From Mucilaginibacter flavus (GTDB taxonomy: Bacteria > Bacteroidota > Bacteroidia > Sphingobacteriales > Sphingobacteriaceae), in NCBI RefSeq assembly GCF_030409315.1, contig NZ_JAUFPS010000026.1:152008-216007 (forward strand): a DNA stretch of 64,000 nucleotides, given 5' to 3'. The notes beneath the pieces were generated by a model. It was not told where the DNA came from. It made no database searches and saw only the letters and a program-made list of their open reading frames with translations. Of the stretch, positions 26,304 through 34,551 are shown one piece after another. Every line of letters begins with the position of its first letter. Positions within the stretch are counted from its first letter, which is position 1. A program made the position numbers and the translations under genes.

Positions 26304-26792
26304 ATGGAAGATTATAAAATACCCGCCCAAACCCGCATCGGTCACGTGCATTTAAAGGTGAGCGACCTGCAAAAGTCACTTGATTTTTATTGCGGACTAC
26401 TTGGTTTTGATAAAATGCTGACGTATGGCGATCAGGCCGCGTTTATTTCGGCCGGAGGGTATCACCATCATATTGGTTTAAATACATGGCATAGTAAAGG
26501 CGCATCACCGGCACCAGAGTATGCGCCCGGGCTTTTTCATACCGCCATTCTTTACCCCGAACGTAAGGATCTGGCGCTGATATTACAAAGACTGATCGAT
26601 GCCAAATATCCGATCACCGGCGCATCAGATCATGGGGTATCTGAAGCTATTTACCTAAATGACCCCGACCAGAACGGCGTAGAACTTTACTGGGATCGCC
26701 CCAAAGAACAATGGCCAACTAACGAGCTTGGTGAAATGACCATGTTTACCCGCAGATTGGATATGGAGGGTTTGCTGGCATTGGCTAAATAA
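26304..26792 (+). CDS. VOC family (glyoxalase/extradiol dioxygenase fold) protein
   Basis: 162 residues, one full VOC unit. IGHVHLKVSDLQKSLDFY gives the first metal His, FHTAILYPERKDLA the second and GVELYWDR the Glu. It resembles the N-terminal part of CatE-type catechol 2,3-dioxygenases but is half their length, so it may be a lyase or dioxygenase of unknown substrate. Single gene between two hairpin elements. Confidence 0.82.
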   Translation: MEDYKIPAQTRIGHVHLKVSDLQKSLDFYCGLLGFDKMLTYGDQAAFISAGGYHHHIGLNTWHSKGASPAPEYAPGLFHTAILYPERKDLALILQRLIDAKYPITGASDHGVSEAIYLNDPDQNGVELYWDRPKEQWPTNELGEMTMFTRRLDMEGLLALAK

Positions 26793-26796
26793 TTTT

Positions 26797-26891
26797 CTGA
26801 ACCGGGATTAAACAGATTTTGGGTACAGGATTTTTTTGCTCTGTAAGTAAAAATTCCAAAAATCTGATGAATCTGCTTAATCGCGGTTCAG
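26797..26891. repeat. inverted repeat downstream of VOC gene
   Basis: 22-base arms (26797-26818 and 26870-26891) beginning CTGAACCGGGATTAA pair at 20 of 22 positions, between convergent genes. A plausible bidirectional terminator; the sequence looks like a dispersed family known from related genomes (from memory, not checked). Confidence 0.75.
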
Positions 26892-26901
26892 ACAAATCGT
26901 G

Positions 26902-27636
26902 TTACAGTTCCTTTATCCTGATATTCCTGAAATAAGCCTTATGCCCATGATCTTGTAGGGCGATTAAGCCTGTTTTGGCGGTGCCATAATCGGGATAATC
27001 TTTCCATTTGCCTTCGGCTTTCTTTTTGTTCCATTCATCGGTCCAGGCTTCAAAGGCAATAATTTTTGATCCGTTAAGCCAATGCTCCACGTGCCCGTTG
27101 TTAAATACAATTTTGCTGATGTTCCATTTGCCTATAGGTTCAACCTTTTTTAAGGTGTTGGGCAGGTGCATGGCATAGTCGCAGCCGGTTTTTTGCCATT
27201 CTTCCAGTTTGTCGGGCCAGCCTTCATCATCAATGATCTGGTACTCGGGGCCGGTGGCGTAGGTGGAGTGATATTTAGCATCTTCAATTACGTGATATAA
27301 TACTCCACTGTTGCTGCCCTTGTCAATCTTCCATTCCCATTCCAGCTCAAAGTTGGTGTATGCTTTATCGGTAACAATATCGCCGCCGGTATCACCCTCG
27401 GCAGCGCCAAGGCAAACTAAAGCGCCGTCAACGATGGTCCAGTTTTTTACAGGCGTGGTTTTATTGAAGCTGTGCCAGCCCTTTAATGTTTTACCATCAA
27501 ACAGGTTTACCCAGTCGCCTTTTTTTGTGGTCGCCCTTACATGTGGCGGCACTTTTACTACTACTGCCGATGTTTGAACGCAAACCACGGCTGCAGCTGC
27601 TATCATCAGGCCCAGCCTTTTTATTTGTTGTTTCAT
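26902..27636 (-). CDS. exported DUF1080 (3-keto-disaccharide hydrolase-like) protein
   Basis: 244 residues with a signal peptide ending near residue 25. A concanavalin-like lectin/hydrolase domain is marked by LFDGKTLKGWHSFN, FELEWEWKIDKGSNSGVLYHV and GLIALQDHGHKAYFRNIRIKEL. Family members hydrolyse 3-keto sugars or bind glycans. It lies directly downstream of a Gfo/Idh oxidoreductase on the same strand, a frequent pairing in which the oxidoreductase makes the 3-keto sugar; the shared pathway is inference. Confidence 0.88.
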   Translation of the reverse strand: MKQQIKRLGLMIAAAAVVCVQTSAVVVKVPPHVRATTKKGDWVNLFDGKTLKGWHSFNKTTPVKNWTIVDGALVCLGAAEGDTGGDIVTDKAYTNFELEWEWKIDKGSNSGVLYHVIEDAKYHSTYATGPEYQIIDDEGWPDKLEEWQKTGCDYAMHLPNTLKKVEPIGKWNISKIVFNNGHVEHWLNGSKIIAFEAWTDEWNKKKAEGKWKDYPDYGTAKTGLIALQDHGHKAYFRNIRIKEL

Positions 27637-27682
27637 ATGAATAATGGATAGATGATTTACCTACAGAACTCCTGTTCCGTGG

Positions 27683-27703
27683 ATGTTGAAACAAGTTCAA
27701 CAT
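27683..27703. repeat. ATGTTGAA hairpin
   Basis: ATGTTGAA / TTCAACAT around ACAAG, followed on the plus strand by GCCTCC and a T-rich run. It lies between two minus-strand genes and has no plus-strand gene to serve. The opposite strand reads GGAGGC-ATG, so an automatic caller may start a false gene here. Confidence 0.6.
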
Positions 27704-27721
27704 GCCTCCTTTTTTATTTTT

Positions 27722-27752
27722 TGTCTTAACTCTTGATTCTTGACTCTTAATT
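27722..27752. repeat. CTTGATT tandem units at gene end
   Basis: Units CTTAACT, CTTGATT, CTTGACT and CTTAATT run into the stop codon (27747-27749) of the oxidoreductase gene. The same unit appears at 43005, 44193 (reverse) and 55587. Confidence 0.6.
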
Positions 27753-29123
27753 CTTTTTCGAAGCCACTTGCATTTTCTCCGGGTCCCAAAACATGGGGCT
27801 GTCTTTATAATAGCTGTCGTTACAAAGCAGGGCGGGGGCAGCGGCGCGATAGCCAAAAATGGCATCTTCGGTTACTTTGCCGTTGTTCCTGATGGCGGTA
27901 AAAAAGTTAACCATATGATCGTAAGGACCGCCTATGTAGCCTTTGTCGGCATCGTAGGTGATTTCTTCAGGCGGTAACATCTTTTTGCGTTCGGCATAGC
28001 CAACGCCGGCCTTTTTTAGTTTATCAAGGTAAAAAGGATCGTCGCTGGCAAAGGTTTTATTGCGCTTAAGGGTTACCTTATCCCAGGTAATGTCCATTGA
28101 TCCTTCGCTGCCTACCAGTTTCAAATAGGTGGTACCGCTGGTGCCATCTACAAAATTGCAGCGTAACGATAAATTAAAAGCGGGGTGCGCCTGTGTTTTA
28201 CCATAATCAAAAGTGCCTAACAGCACATCTGGTACCTCGCGACCATCATTCCAGAAACGTAAACCGCCGGATGCGTAAATTTTGTTCGGCCCCATCGAAT
28301 CGGTAATAAAGTGCAGGCTCGAAAACAGGTGCACAAATAAATCGCCGGCCATGCCGGTGCCATAATCGGTATAGTTCCTCCAGCGGAAAAAGCGCTTGGA
28401 GTCGTAATCGCGTTTTTTGGTGTTGCTGATATAGGTTTCCCAATCCACCGTTTGGGTTGATGCGTCTGCCGGGATAGGATACTGCCATACTTCTAATGGT
28501 TCGCGCCTGGCCCAAAAGCCCTCGGCGTAATTCAACTGACCGATAGCGCCGCTTTTTAACAGCTCATGCGCTTTCTCGTTTCCTAATGATGATACCCCCT
28601 GGCTTCCCACCTGGAAAATTTTGCCGGTTTCCTGTTGAGCCTTAATTACCGCGGGGCCTTCGCCTATGGCGTGTACCATGGGTTTTTCGCAATACACATG
28701 CTTGCCGGCGTGCATGGCGTCAACAGAAATTTGCTGGTGCCAATGATCGGGTGTGGCTATAATTACCGCGTCAATATCCTTGCGGTTCAGGATCTCTTTA
28801 TAAATTTTGGTAGTAAAAATATCAGCGCCGTATTTGGCTTTTGCATCTTTTAAGCGGCCATCATACAAATCGCAAACGGCAACTAATTTTACGCCGGGTA
28901 CTTTAAGGGCGGTATCGGTATCGCTGTTGCCCATACCGCCGGCACCAATCAGGGCTATATTAATCTGGTCGTTATACTCATAACCTAATTGGCGTTTAAG
29001 TATCGCGAAGGGTTTAACGCTGCTTTCGGCAGCAAATAGGCTGTTGCCCACGGCTACCGCGGCGGTTGTGGTGGTTAATTTTTTGATGAAACTGCGGCGC
29101 GAGGATTCTTGTTTTTCTTTCAT
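27747..29123 (-). CDS. Tat-exported Gfo/Idh/MocA family oxidoreductase
   Basis: 458 residues. N-terminal twin-arginine signal SRRSFIKKL followed by a hydrophobic stretch marks folded export to the periplasm. NAD-binding IALIGAGGMGNSDTD, then the CEKPM motif and a C-terminal alpha/beta domain are present. Family members oxidise or reduce sugars, often at C3. With the downstream DUF1080 gene it may process extracellular glycosides through 3-keto intermediates (inference). Confidence 0.92.
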   Translation of the reverse strand: MKEKQESSRRSFIKKLTTTTAAVAVGNSLFAAESSVKPFAILKRQLGYEYNDQINIALIGAGGMGNSDTDTALKVPGVKLVAVCDLYDGRLKDAKAKYGADIFTTKIYKEILNRKDIDAVIIATPDHWHQQISVDAMHAGKHVYCEKPMVHAIGEGPAVIKAQQETGKIFQVGSQGVSSLGNEKAHELLKSGAIGQLNYAEGFWARREPLEVWQYPIPADASTQTVDWETYISNTKKRDYDSKRFFRWRNYTDYGTGMAGDLFVHLFSSLHFITDSMGPNKIYASGGLRFWNDGREVPDVLLGTFDYGKTQAHPAFNLSLRCNFVDGTSGTTYLKLVGSEGSMDITWDKVTLKRNKTFASDDPFYLDKLKKAGVGYAERKKMLPPEEITYDADKGYIGGPYDHMVNFFTAIRNNGKVTEDAIFGYRAAAPALLCNDSYYKDSPMFWDPEKMQVASKKN

Positions 29124-29309
29124 GGATAAGGAAATGAACTATATAATAAAATTAGTTTATAAGAACCTTTTGGGTGCGCCTTGCTTATAACAGGAGGCGA
29201 CTTAGTGCTGACTTGGCTGAACTGGTTTTTAAAATTAGTGAATTGACTTAACATTTTCACAAGCCCGTCAACTTAATGTATCCTCATAAAACAATCAATA
29301 TACAATCAC

Positions 29310-29317
29310 TATCTTTG
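29310..29317 (+). promoter_or_regulatory. candidate -7 element of ubiE
   Basis: TATCTTTG matches TAnnTTTG, 14 bases before the ubiE ATG. No clear -33 element. Confidence 0.5.
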
Positions 29318-29331
29318 CCGCTACTATCAAA

Positions 29332-30063
29332 ATGAGCAAAACCATAACTCCCTACAATAACGAGCAGGCTACCAAAAAAGAACAGGTGGCAGATATGTTC
29401 AACAATATATCTAAAACATACGATTTTTTGAATCACTTCATGTCCCTGGGCATTGATATCATCTGGCGTAAAAAAGCGATCAACGAATTAAAAAAAGATC
29501 AACCCAAACTAATCCTTGACGTTGCCACCGGTACAGGCGATTTTGCTTTTGAGGCTTTAAAAATCCTGAAACCCGAGAAAATCATCGGCGTAGATATTTC
29601 ACGTGGGATGCTGGATATTGCCGAGCAAAAAATAGCCAAACGTGGTCTTGCCGATAAGTTTGGTGTGAAATTGGGCGATTCGGAAAAGCTACCCTTTGAC
29701 GATGCCGAATTTGACGCGGTTACCGTGGCCTATGGCGTACGTAATTTCGAAAACCTGGAAGTTGGCCTGGCCGATATTCAGCGGGTGTTAAAACCAGGTG
29801 GTAAAGCCGTGGTATTGGAATTTTCAAAACCTAAGGCATTCCCAATCAAGCAGCTTTATAATTTTTACTTTAACTACATTACACCAGGCATTGGTAAACT
29901 GTTTAGTAAAGATGCAAGGGCATACAGTTATTTACCAGAATCGGTTGCCGCTTTTCCAGATGGTAAGAGTTTTGTTGCTTTGATGGATAAAGTAGGTTTC
30001 AAAAATACCAAACACAGGCCATTGGCGTTTGGTATTTGTTCTATATACACAGGCGTTAAATGA
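29332..30063 (+). CDS. ubiE: demethylmenaquinone methyltransferase
   Basis: 243 residues. SAM-binding DVATGTGDFAFE, GVDISRGML and the UbiE signature regions (FDAVTVAYGVRNFENLE; VVLEFSKPK) are complete. In Bacteroidota it methylates demethylmenaquinone, the last step of menaquinone synthesis. It overlaps porT by 4 bases (ATGA), so the two are translationally coupled. Confidence 0.95.
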   Translation: MSKTITPYNNEQATKKEQVADMFNNISKTYDFLNHFMSLGIDIIWRKKAINELKKDQPKLILDVATGTGDFAFEALKILKPEKIIGVDISRGMLDIAEQKIAKRGLADKFGVKLGDSEKLPFDDAEFDAVTVAYGVRNFENLEVGLADIQRVLKPGGKAVVLEFSKPKAFPIKQLYNFYFNYITPGIGKLFSKDARAYSYLPESVAAFPDGKSFVALMDKVGFKNTKHRPLAFGICSIYTGVK

Positions 30064-30800
30064 TTAAAACCCGCTACCTGTTACTTGTATGCTTTATGTT
30101 TTGCAGCCAGTTTTTATTGGCGCAAAGCGATATAGTACCTGCATGGGGTGGCGGTGCCGATCAGGTTGACTTAAGCTGGGGTTTTAGCTTCAGTTACGTA
30201 GCCAGCGATTTTAAGATCACCAAAAAGCCAAACTGGCGTAGTCCTTTTTTTGATAAAGGCACCGGTACTTATATTACAGACTCGGTAAACAGTATCAGTT
30301 CAAAAAGTACCCCCGGCTTTGCCATTGGTTTTATAGCCCGATATACTTTAACCGAGCATTTTGAAGTGCGCAGCACGCCATCGTTGGTTTTTGCCGATAG
30401 AAACTTAACATACACCTACGCCAACCCCGATCAAAACCAGGTGAAGCAGATACAAACCACCTCGTTTGAAATTCCGCTATCGTTCAAAATTAAGTCGGAT
30501 AGGCTGGGCGATTTCAGGGCCTACATACTGGGCGGGGTTAAATATCAAATGGCTATAGGTACCAAAAAAAACGAATCCAATCTCGATCCGCTTGATAAAA
30601 CCGTGAAAAACGTGGGCGGCTTCAGCTCCTATGAAGCCGGTCTGGGTTGCGATATTTATTTTGAATATTTCAAATTATCGCCCCAAATCAAAATCTCCAA
30701 TTCTTTCGGCAACCTGCTTGTAGCCGAGGATCATCCCTTTGCCGCGCCAATAAGCAAGTTGTCATTGCATACGGTAGTGTTTAGTTTGTTTTTTGAGTAG
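30060..30800 (+). CDS. porT: PorT-family outer-membrane protein
   Basis: 246 residues. A signal peptide ending FLLAQ is followed by beta strands (PGFAIGFIARYTL, EHFEVRSTPSLVFADRNL, SFEIPLSFKIKS, YILGGVKYQMAI) of a small barrel with a C-terminal strand. PorT/SprT is needed for type IX secretion and gliding in Bacteroidota, and its gene often follows ubiE, as here. Assignment combines fold and this neighbourhood; no other T9SS gene lies in the window. Confidence 0.8.
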   Translation: MIKTRYLLLVCFMFCSQFLLAQSDIVPAWGGGADQVDLSWGFSFSYVASDFKITKKPNWRSPFFDKGTGTYITDSVNSISSKSTPGFAIGFIARYTLTEHFEVRSTPSLVFADRNLTYTYANPDQNQVKQIQTTSFEIPLSFKIKSDRLGDFRAYILGGVKYQMAIGTKKNESNLDPLDKTVKNVGGFSSYEAGLGCDIYFEYFKLSPQIKISNSFGNLLVAEDHPFAAPISKLSLHTVVFSLFFE

Positions 30801-30811
30801 GGGGAGGCGTA

Positions 30812-30962
30812 GAAGACTCACCCCGACGAGGCTTTGCCCGTCTTCCCCTCTCTCCGGCTGCGCCGCATAGAGGGGCAAGGATTTTTTCAATATTTTTAAG
30901 CCCTCTTTGCGGCTTGCCGGAGAGAGGGCAGGGCCAGCGAAGCGTAGACCGGGTGAGTCTTC
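30812..30962. repeat. inverted repeat after porT
   Basis: Outer arms GAAGACTCACCC / GGGTGAGTCTTC (30812-30823 and 30951-30962) are perfect. Inner arms carry CCTCTCTCCGGC and its complement. Fits the same design as 23201-23312; a likely dispersed family. Confidence 0.8.
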
Positions 30963-31073
30963 CCCCGGTTAGTTATCACCCCACAAACCCGCGCCATTCA
31001 ACTAACATTACCTCCAAACAACAATAATTCAAACTAAAAAACATAATTTCGCTGCTATAGTTATCCTACTACT

Positions 31074-31832
31074 ATGAGTAAAATTGCTTTAATAACAGGT
31101 GCTACCGCTGGTATAGGCGAGGCTTGCGCGCATGTGTTTGCGCGTGAGGGTTATAATTTAATCTTAACCGGCAGGCGCGAAGACCGCTTAAACAAAGTGG
31201 CATCGCACTTAAATGATAAATACAACGTAGAAGTTACGGCTATGTCCTTCGATGTGCGTAACCGTGCCGAAGTTATTGAAAACCTGAACGAACTTCCTGC
31301 CGAATGGAAGAAGGTTGATGTGCTGGTTAATAACGCTGGCTTAAGCCAGGGCCTTGACCCCATTCAAAAAGGCGACATTGACGATTGGGAAACCATGATT
31401 GATACCAACATAAAAGGTTTGCTTTACGTAAGCAAGGTAGTATCAAACTGGATGATTGATAATGGTAAAGGTCATATCATCAATTTAGGGTCAATAGCCG
31501 GTAAAGAGGTTTATCCTAATGGCAATGTATACTGCGCTACCAAGCACGCGGTTGATGCCTTAAATAAAGGTATGCGGGCCGACTTGCTGCCATATGGCAT
31601 AAAAGTTACCGCGGTACATCCCGGTGCTGTTGAAACCGAGTTTTCGGAAGTGCGTTTTAAGGGTGATAAGGACCGCGCCAAAAAAGTGTACGATGGCTTT
31701 GAGCCGTTAGTTGCCGATGATATTGCCGAAACCATCTGGTTTGCAGCATCGCGCCCGGCCCACGTAAACATCAACGACCTGGTGATTATGCCAACCGCAC
31801 AGGCAACGGCGACTAATATATATAGGAAGTAG
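31074..31832 (+). CDS. SDR oxidoreductase, YdfG-like
   Basis: 252 residues, classical short-chain dehydrogenase. Cofactor motif TGATAGIGEA with a following GRRE (NADP preference), NNAG, catalytic Ser in LGSIAGKEVYPNG, and YCATK are present. It resembles YdfG-type 3-hydroxy acid (serine/threonine) dehydrogenases; the substrate is inferred. A TAATTTCG box, one base off the consensus, lies about 30 bases upstream. Confidence 0.92.
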   Translation: MSKIALITGATAGIGEACAHVFAREGYNLILTGRREDRLNKVASHLNDKYNVEVTAMSFDVRNRAEVIENLNELPAEWKKVDVLVNNAGLSQGLDPIQKGDIDDWETMIDTNIKGLLYVSKVVSNWMIDNGKGHIINLGSIAGKEVYPNGNVYCATKHAVDALNKGMRADLLPYGIKVTAVHPGAVETEFSEVRFKGDKDRAKKVYDGFEPLVADDIAETIWFAASRPAHVNINDLVIMPTAQATATNIYRK

Positions 31833-31846
31833 ATTATAAGTCGGGA

Positions 31847-31936
31847 AGTCCGAAAGTCGGGAAAGTCCGAAAGTAAAATATAATTGTAATAAGGTAAAAA
31901 TCTTCCGGACTTTCGGTCTTTTCCGACTTTCGGACT
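31847..31936. repeat. tandem-unit hairpin (AAAGTCCG family, second locus)
   Basis: 27-base arms (31847-31873 and 31910-31936) of AAGTC(C/G)GA units pair at 25 of 27 positions. Same unit as 22029-22196 but a different arrangement. Confidence 0.85.
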
Positions 31937-31954
31937 AAAAACTAATCAAAATAA

Positions 31955-32404
31955 ATGTCACTAATTACACAAATAGACCAGGATATCAAGTTAGCTATGC
32001 TGGCTAAACAGCCAGACCGTTTAAGGGGTTTGCGCGCTATTAAATCGGCTTTGCTATTGGCCAAAACAGAAAAAGGCGCCGCCGAAGAGCTTACCCAGGA
32101 AGGTGAGATCAAGGTATTGCAAAGACTGATTAAACAACGTAAAGAATCGGCAGATATTTATAAAACGCAAAACCGCGAAGACCTGTACGAAATTGAAATG
32201 GAAGAGATGCGCGTGATTGAGCCGTACCTGCCACAGCAGATGAGTCGCTTTGAAATTGAAGGTTATTTGCAGGACCTCATTAGCAGGCTTGAAGCTACTT
32301 CAGCCAAAGATTTGGGTCGTGTTATGGGCGTTGCCAATAAAGAACTTGCGGGCAAAGGCGATGGCAAAACAATCTCAGAGGTGGTAAGGCAATTGTTGGG
32401 TTAA
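31955..32404 (+). CDS. GatB/YqeY domain-containing protein
   Basis: 149 residues, standard YqeY length. Conserved LRGLRAIKSALLLAKTEKG, QRLIKQRKESADIYKTQNREDL and GRVMGVANKELAGKGDGKTISEVVRQLL segments are all present. It is related to the tRNA-binding tail of GatB. YqeY's own role is not settled. Single gene between two hairpins. Confidence 0.93.
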   Translation: MSLITQIDQDIKLAMLAKQPDRLRGLRAIKSALLLAKTEKGAAEELTQEGEIKVLQRLIKQRKESADIYKTQNREDLYEIEMEEMRVIEPYLPQQMSRFEIEGYLQDLISRLEATSAKDLGRVMGVANKELAGKGDGKTISEVVRQLLG

Positions 32405-32409
32405 CCAAC

Positions 32410-32448
32410 AATTTATCAATATAAGCTTAATATCTACATTGATAAATT
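32410..32448. terminator. possible terminator hairpin after yqeY-like gene
   Basis: AATTTATCAAT / ATTGATAAATT, 11-bp perfect stem with a 17-base loop, six bases after the stop. AT-rich and without a strong T-run, so weak. Confidence 0.4.
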
Positions 32449-32564
32449 ATTACTATAATTGCTGAAACTCGTCCGCGATAAACTAATTTTATAGCGGATT
32501 AACACATTTTTATACTAAAAAGGGTTTTGGTATAGTTAATTGAAAATTAATACAGAATATTTAT

Positions 32565-33326
32565 ATGGATTTCGTGCTTAAAGAGGAACACGGTTTTAGT
32601 TACATCGATGAGGGCGAAGGAGAGGTACTGTTACTACTACACGGTTTAATGGGAGCCTTAAGCAATTGGGACGGTGTAATTGATGAGTTTAAATCAAAAT
32701 ACCGTGTAATAATACCTATATTGCCTATTTACGATATGCCACTGATTACTACAGGTGTAAAAAGCCTGTCGAAATTTGTGCATAAGTTTATTAAGTTTAA
32801 ACAACTGAGCAATATTACCATTTTGGGTAATTCGCTTGGTGGTCACGTAGCCCTGGTTTATCTTTTAGCCCATCCCGAAAATATTAAGGCGCTGGTGTTA
32901 ACGGGTAGCTCGGGTTTATATGAAAATGCTTTTGGCGGCTCATTTCCGCGCCGCGAGAGTATCGATTTTGTAAGAGAGAAAGTACAGTATACCTTTTATG
33001 ATCCGGCCATTGCAACTGATGAAATGGTTAACGATATTCATAAACTGATTAACGATAGGCATAGCGTGCTCCGGTTATTGGCTATGGCAAAATCGGCCAT
33101 TCGCCATAACATGAAAAAGGATCTGCATAAAATGACCCTGCCGGTTTGTTTGATATGGGGTAAGGATGATAAAATTACACCGCCAGAAGTGGCTGTAGAG
33201 TTTAATGAAGAGTTTCCGAACTCCGAGTTACACTGGATTGATAAATGCGGCCATGCGCCTATGATGGAGCGTCCCCAGGAATTTAATGTACTGTTGAGCG
33301 CGTTTTTAGATAAAATAAAAGCATAA
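32565..33326 (+). CDS. alpha/beta-fold hydrolase
   Basis: 253 residues. Oxyanion LLLHGLMG, nucleophile elbow GNSLGGH, acid in WGKDDKITPP and His in DKCGHAPMMERP form a complete triad. No signal peptide. Resembles BioH/MhpC-type hydrolases of unknown substrate. One base separates its stop from the CBS gene, so they are co-translated. Confidence 0.9.
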   Translation: MDFVLKEEHGFSYIDEGEGEVLLLLHGLMGALSNWDGVIDEFKSKYRVIIPILPIYDMPLITTGVKSLSKFVHKFIKFKQLSNITILGNSLGGHVALVYLLAHPENIKALVLTGSSGLYENAFGGSFPRRESIDFVREKVQYTFYDPAIATDEMVNDIHKLINDRHSVLRLLAMAKSAIRHNMKKDLHKMTLPVCLIWGKDDKITPPEVAVEFNEEFPNSELHWIDKCGHAPMMERPQEFNVLLSAFLDKIKA

Positions 33327-33327
33327 C

Positions 33328-33990
33328 ATGATTGCAATTGAACTGATAGCAGATGCGATACCCCCGGCGCATACTTCTGATACGATACAGAAGGTGTATG
33401 AGCGCATGGTGGAGTTTCGCGTTCGCCATTTGCCAATTGTAAACGAAGAACAGTTTTTAGGCCTGGTTAGCGATGATGACATGCAAGCCGAAAGCGATAA
33501 CCAAACACAGGTTGGCGCCTTAGCGTTATCGTTGGTAAATCCCTACGTTCGCGAAGATCAGCACGTATATGATGTTATCCGCCTTTTTCATGAGCGTAAG
33601 CTTACGGTGGTACCTGTTTTAGATTTGAAACAAAATTACCTGGGTGTTATCACCATAAATGCCATTACAGATTATTTTGCGCAAATCACCTCGGTATCCC
33701 AACCGGGCGGTATCATTGTGCTGGAGATCAACAACAAAAACAATTCGCTGGCCCACATGGCGCAAATAGTTGAATCTGATAATGCCCAGATCCTGAGCTC
33801 ATACGTACAAACCTTCCCCGACTCAACCCGCATGGAAGTAACCTTAAAAGTTAACAAGCAGGATATATCAAACATCATAGCCACATTTTTGCGTTACGAG
33901 TATGATGTTAAAGCAACCTTTAACCATACAGATAATAACGATAACGCCAAAGACCGTTACGATTCCCTCATGAATTATTTAAATCTTTAG
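33328..33990 (+). CDS. CBS-domain protein with ACT-like tail
   Basis: 220 residues. Two CBS motifs lie at about 10-60 and 70-125 (MVEFRVRHLPIVNEEQFLGLVSDDD; HERKLTVVPVLDLKQNYLGVITINAI). The last 90 residues form an ACT-like beta-alpha-beta pattern. Such proteins sense adenylates or similar ligands. The gene order hydrolase-CBS-nadK is usual in this family of bacteria. Its stop codon is the first codon of a hairpin arm. Confidence 0.85.
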   Translation: MIAIELIADAIPPAHTSDTIQKVYERMVEFRVRHLPIVNEEQFLGLVSDDDMQAESDNQTQVGALALSLVNPYVREDQHVYDVIRLFHERKLTVVPVLDLKQNYLGVITINAITDYFAQITSVSQPGGIIVLEINNKNNSLAHMAQIVESDNAQILSSYVQTFPDSTRMEVTLKVNKQDISNIIATFLRYEYDVKATFNHTDNNDNAKDRYDSLMNYLNL

Positions 33991-34551
33991 TTCATTGGTT
34001 CACTGGTTCATTCGTTCATTGGTGAAAAGTTCGATAGTTTGCCGGCCGCGAAAATAGTTCAAATATGAGTTATTATAGTCTTGAAGATTTAGAGGTATAC
34101 AAATTGGGCGAAGGTTTTAGCGATGAAATATGGGTGATTGTTAGCGGATGGGATCATTTTGCAAAAGATACTGTTGGCAAACAAATAGTACGTTCTGCTG
34201 ATTCTATAGGTGCTAACATCGCCGAAGGATACGGCAGATATCATTTCAAAGGAAATCGGAATTTTTGCTTTTTTAGCCGGGGTTCAATTTTAGAAACAAA
34301 AGGATAGTTACTAAAATCAAAAAACAGGAATTTGATAAATGACGATCAATTTAATTCACTATTTGAAAAATTTCAATCGATTCATCTCAAACTAAATGCA
34401 TATTTAAAGTTCATTGGTAAGAACGCAAAAGTTAAAACAGAGTAATAAAGGTTGCTAAAGGGTATTGCCAAAATGCTGGCCGTTGCCTAACTGAATTGTT
34501 ATCTCCGCGAAAAAGACCAATGAACTAATGAACCAATGAACTAATGAACCA
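33988..34551. repeat. inverted repeat arms enclosing the broken four-helix-bundle gene
   Basis: Left arm 33988-34023 (units TTCATTGG) and right arm 34516-34551 (units ACYAATGA) pair at 32 of 36 positions. The left arm starts on the CBS stop codon and the right arm contains the nadK start codon (34544). They enclose one small gene remnant. Confidence 0.85.
34065..34445 (+). pseudogene. four-helix-bundle (23S rRNA IVS-type) protein gene, amber-stopped
   Basis: The frame begins MSYYSLEDLEVYKLGEGFSDEIW and has the S23/IVS-protein signature (GKQIVRSADSIGANIAEGYGR). After codon 80 a TAG (34305-34307) occurs where relatives have Trp; the same frame then continues for 45 codons with family-like sequence (LINDDQFNSLFEKFQ and YLKFIGKNAK) to TAA at 34445. 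One base change thus explains the break. Relatives sit in 23S rRNA intervening sequences and the related Avd protein binds RNA. The gene lies within hairpin arms between CBS and nadK. Confidence 0.85.

Noticed and set aside
27497..27865. 122-codon minus-strand frame containing MLNLFQHPR
   Set aside because: It spans two real genes' ends and the ATGTTGAA hairpin; the MLNLFQHPR segment is simply the translation of a dispersed repeat.
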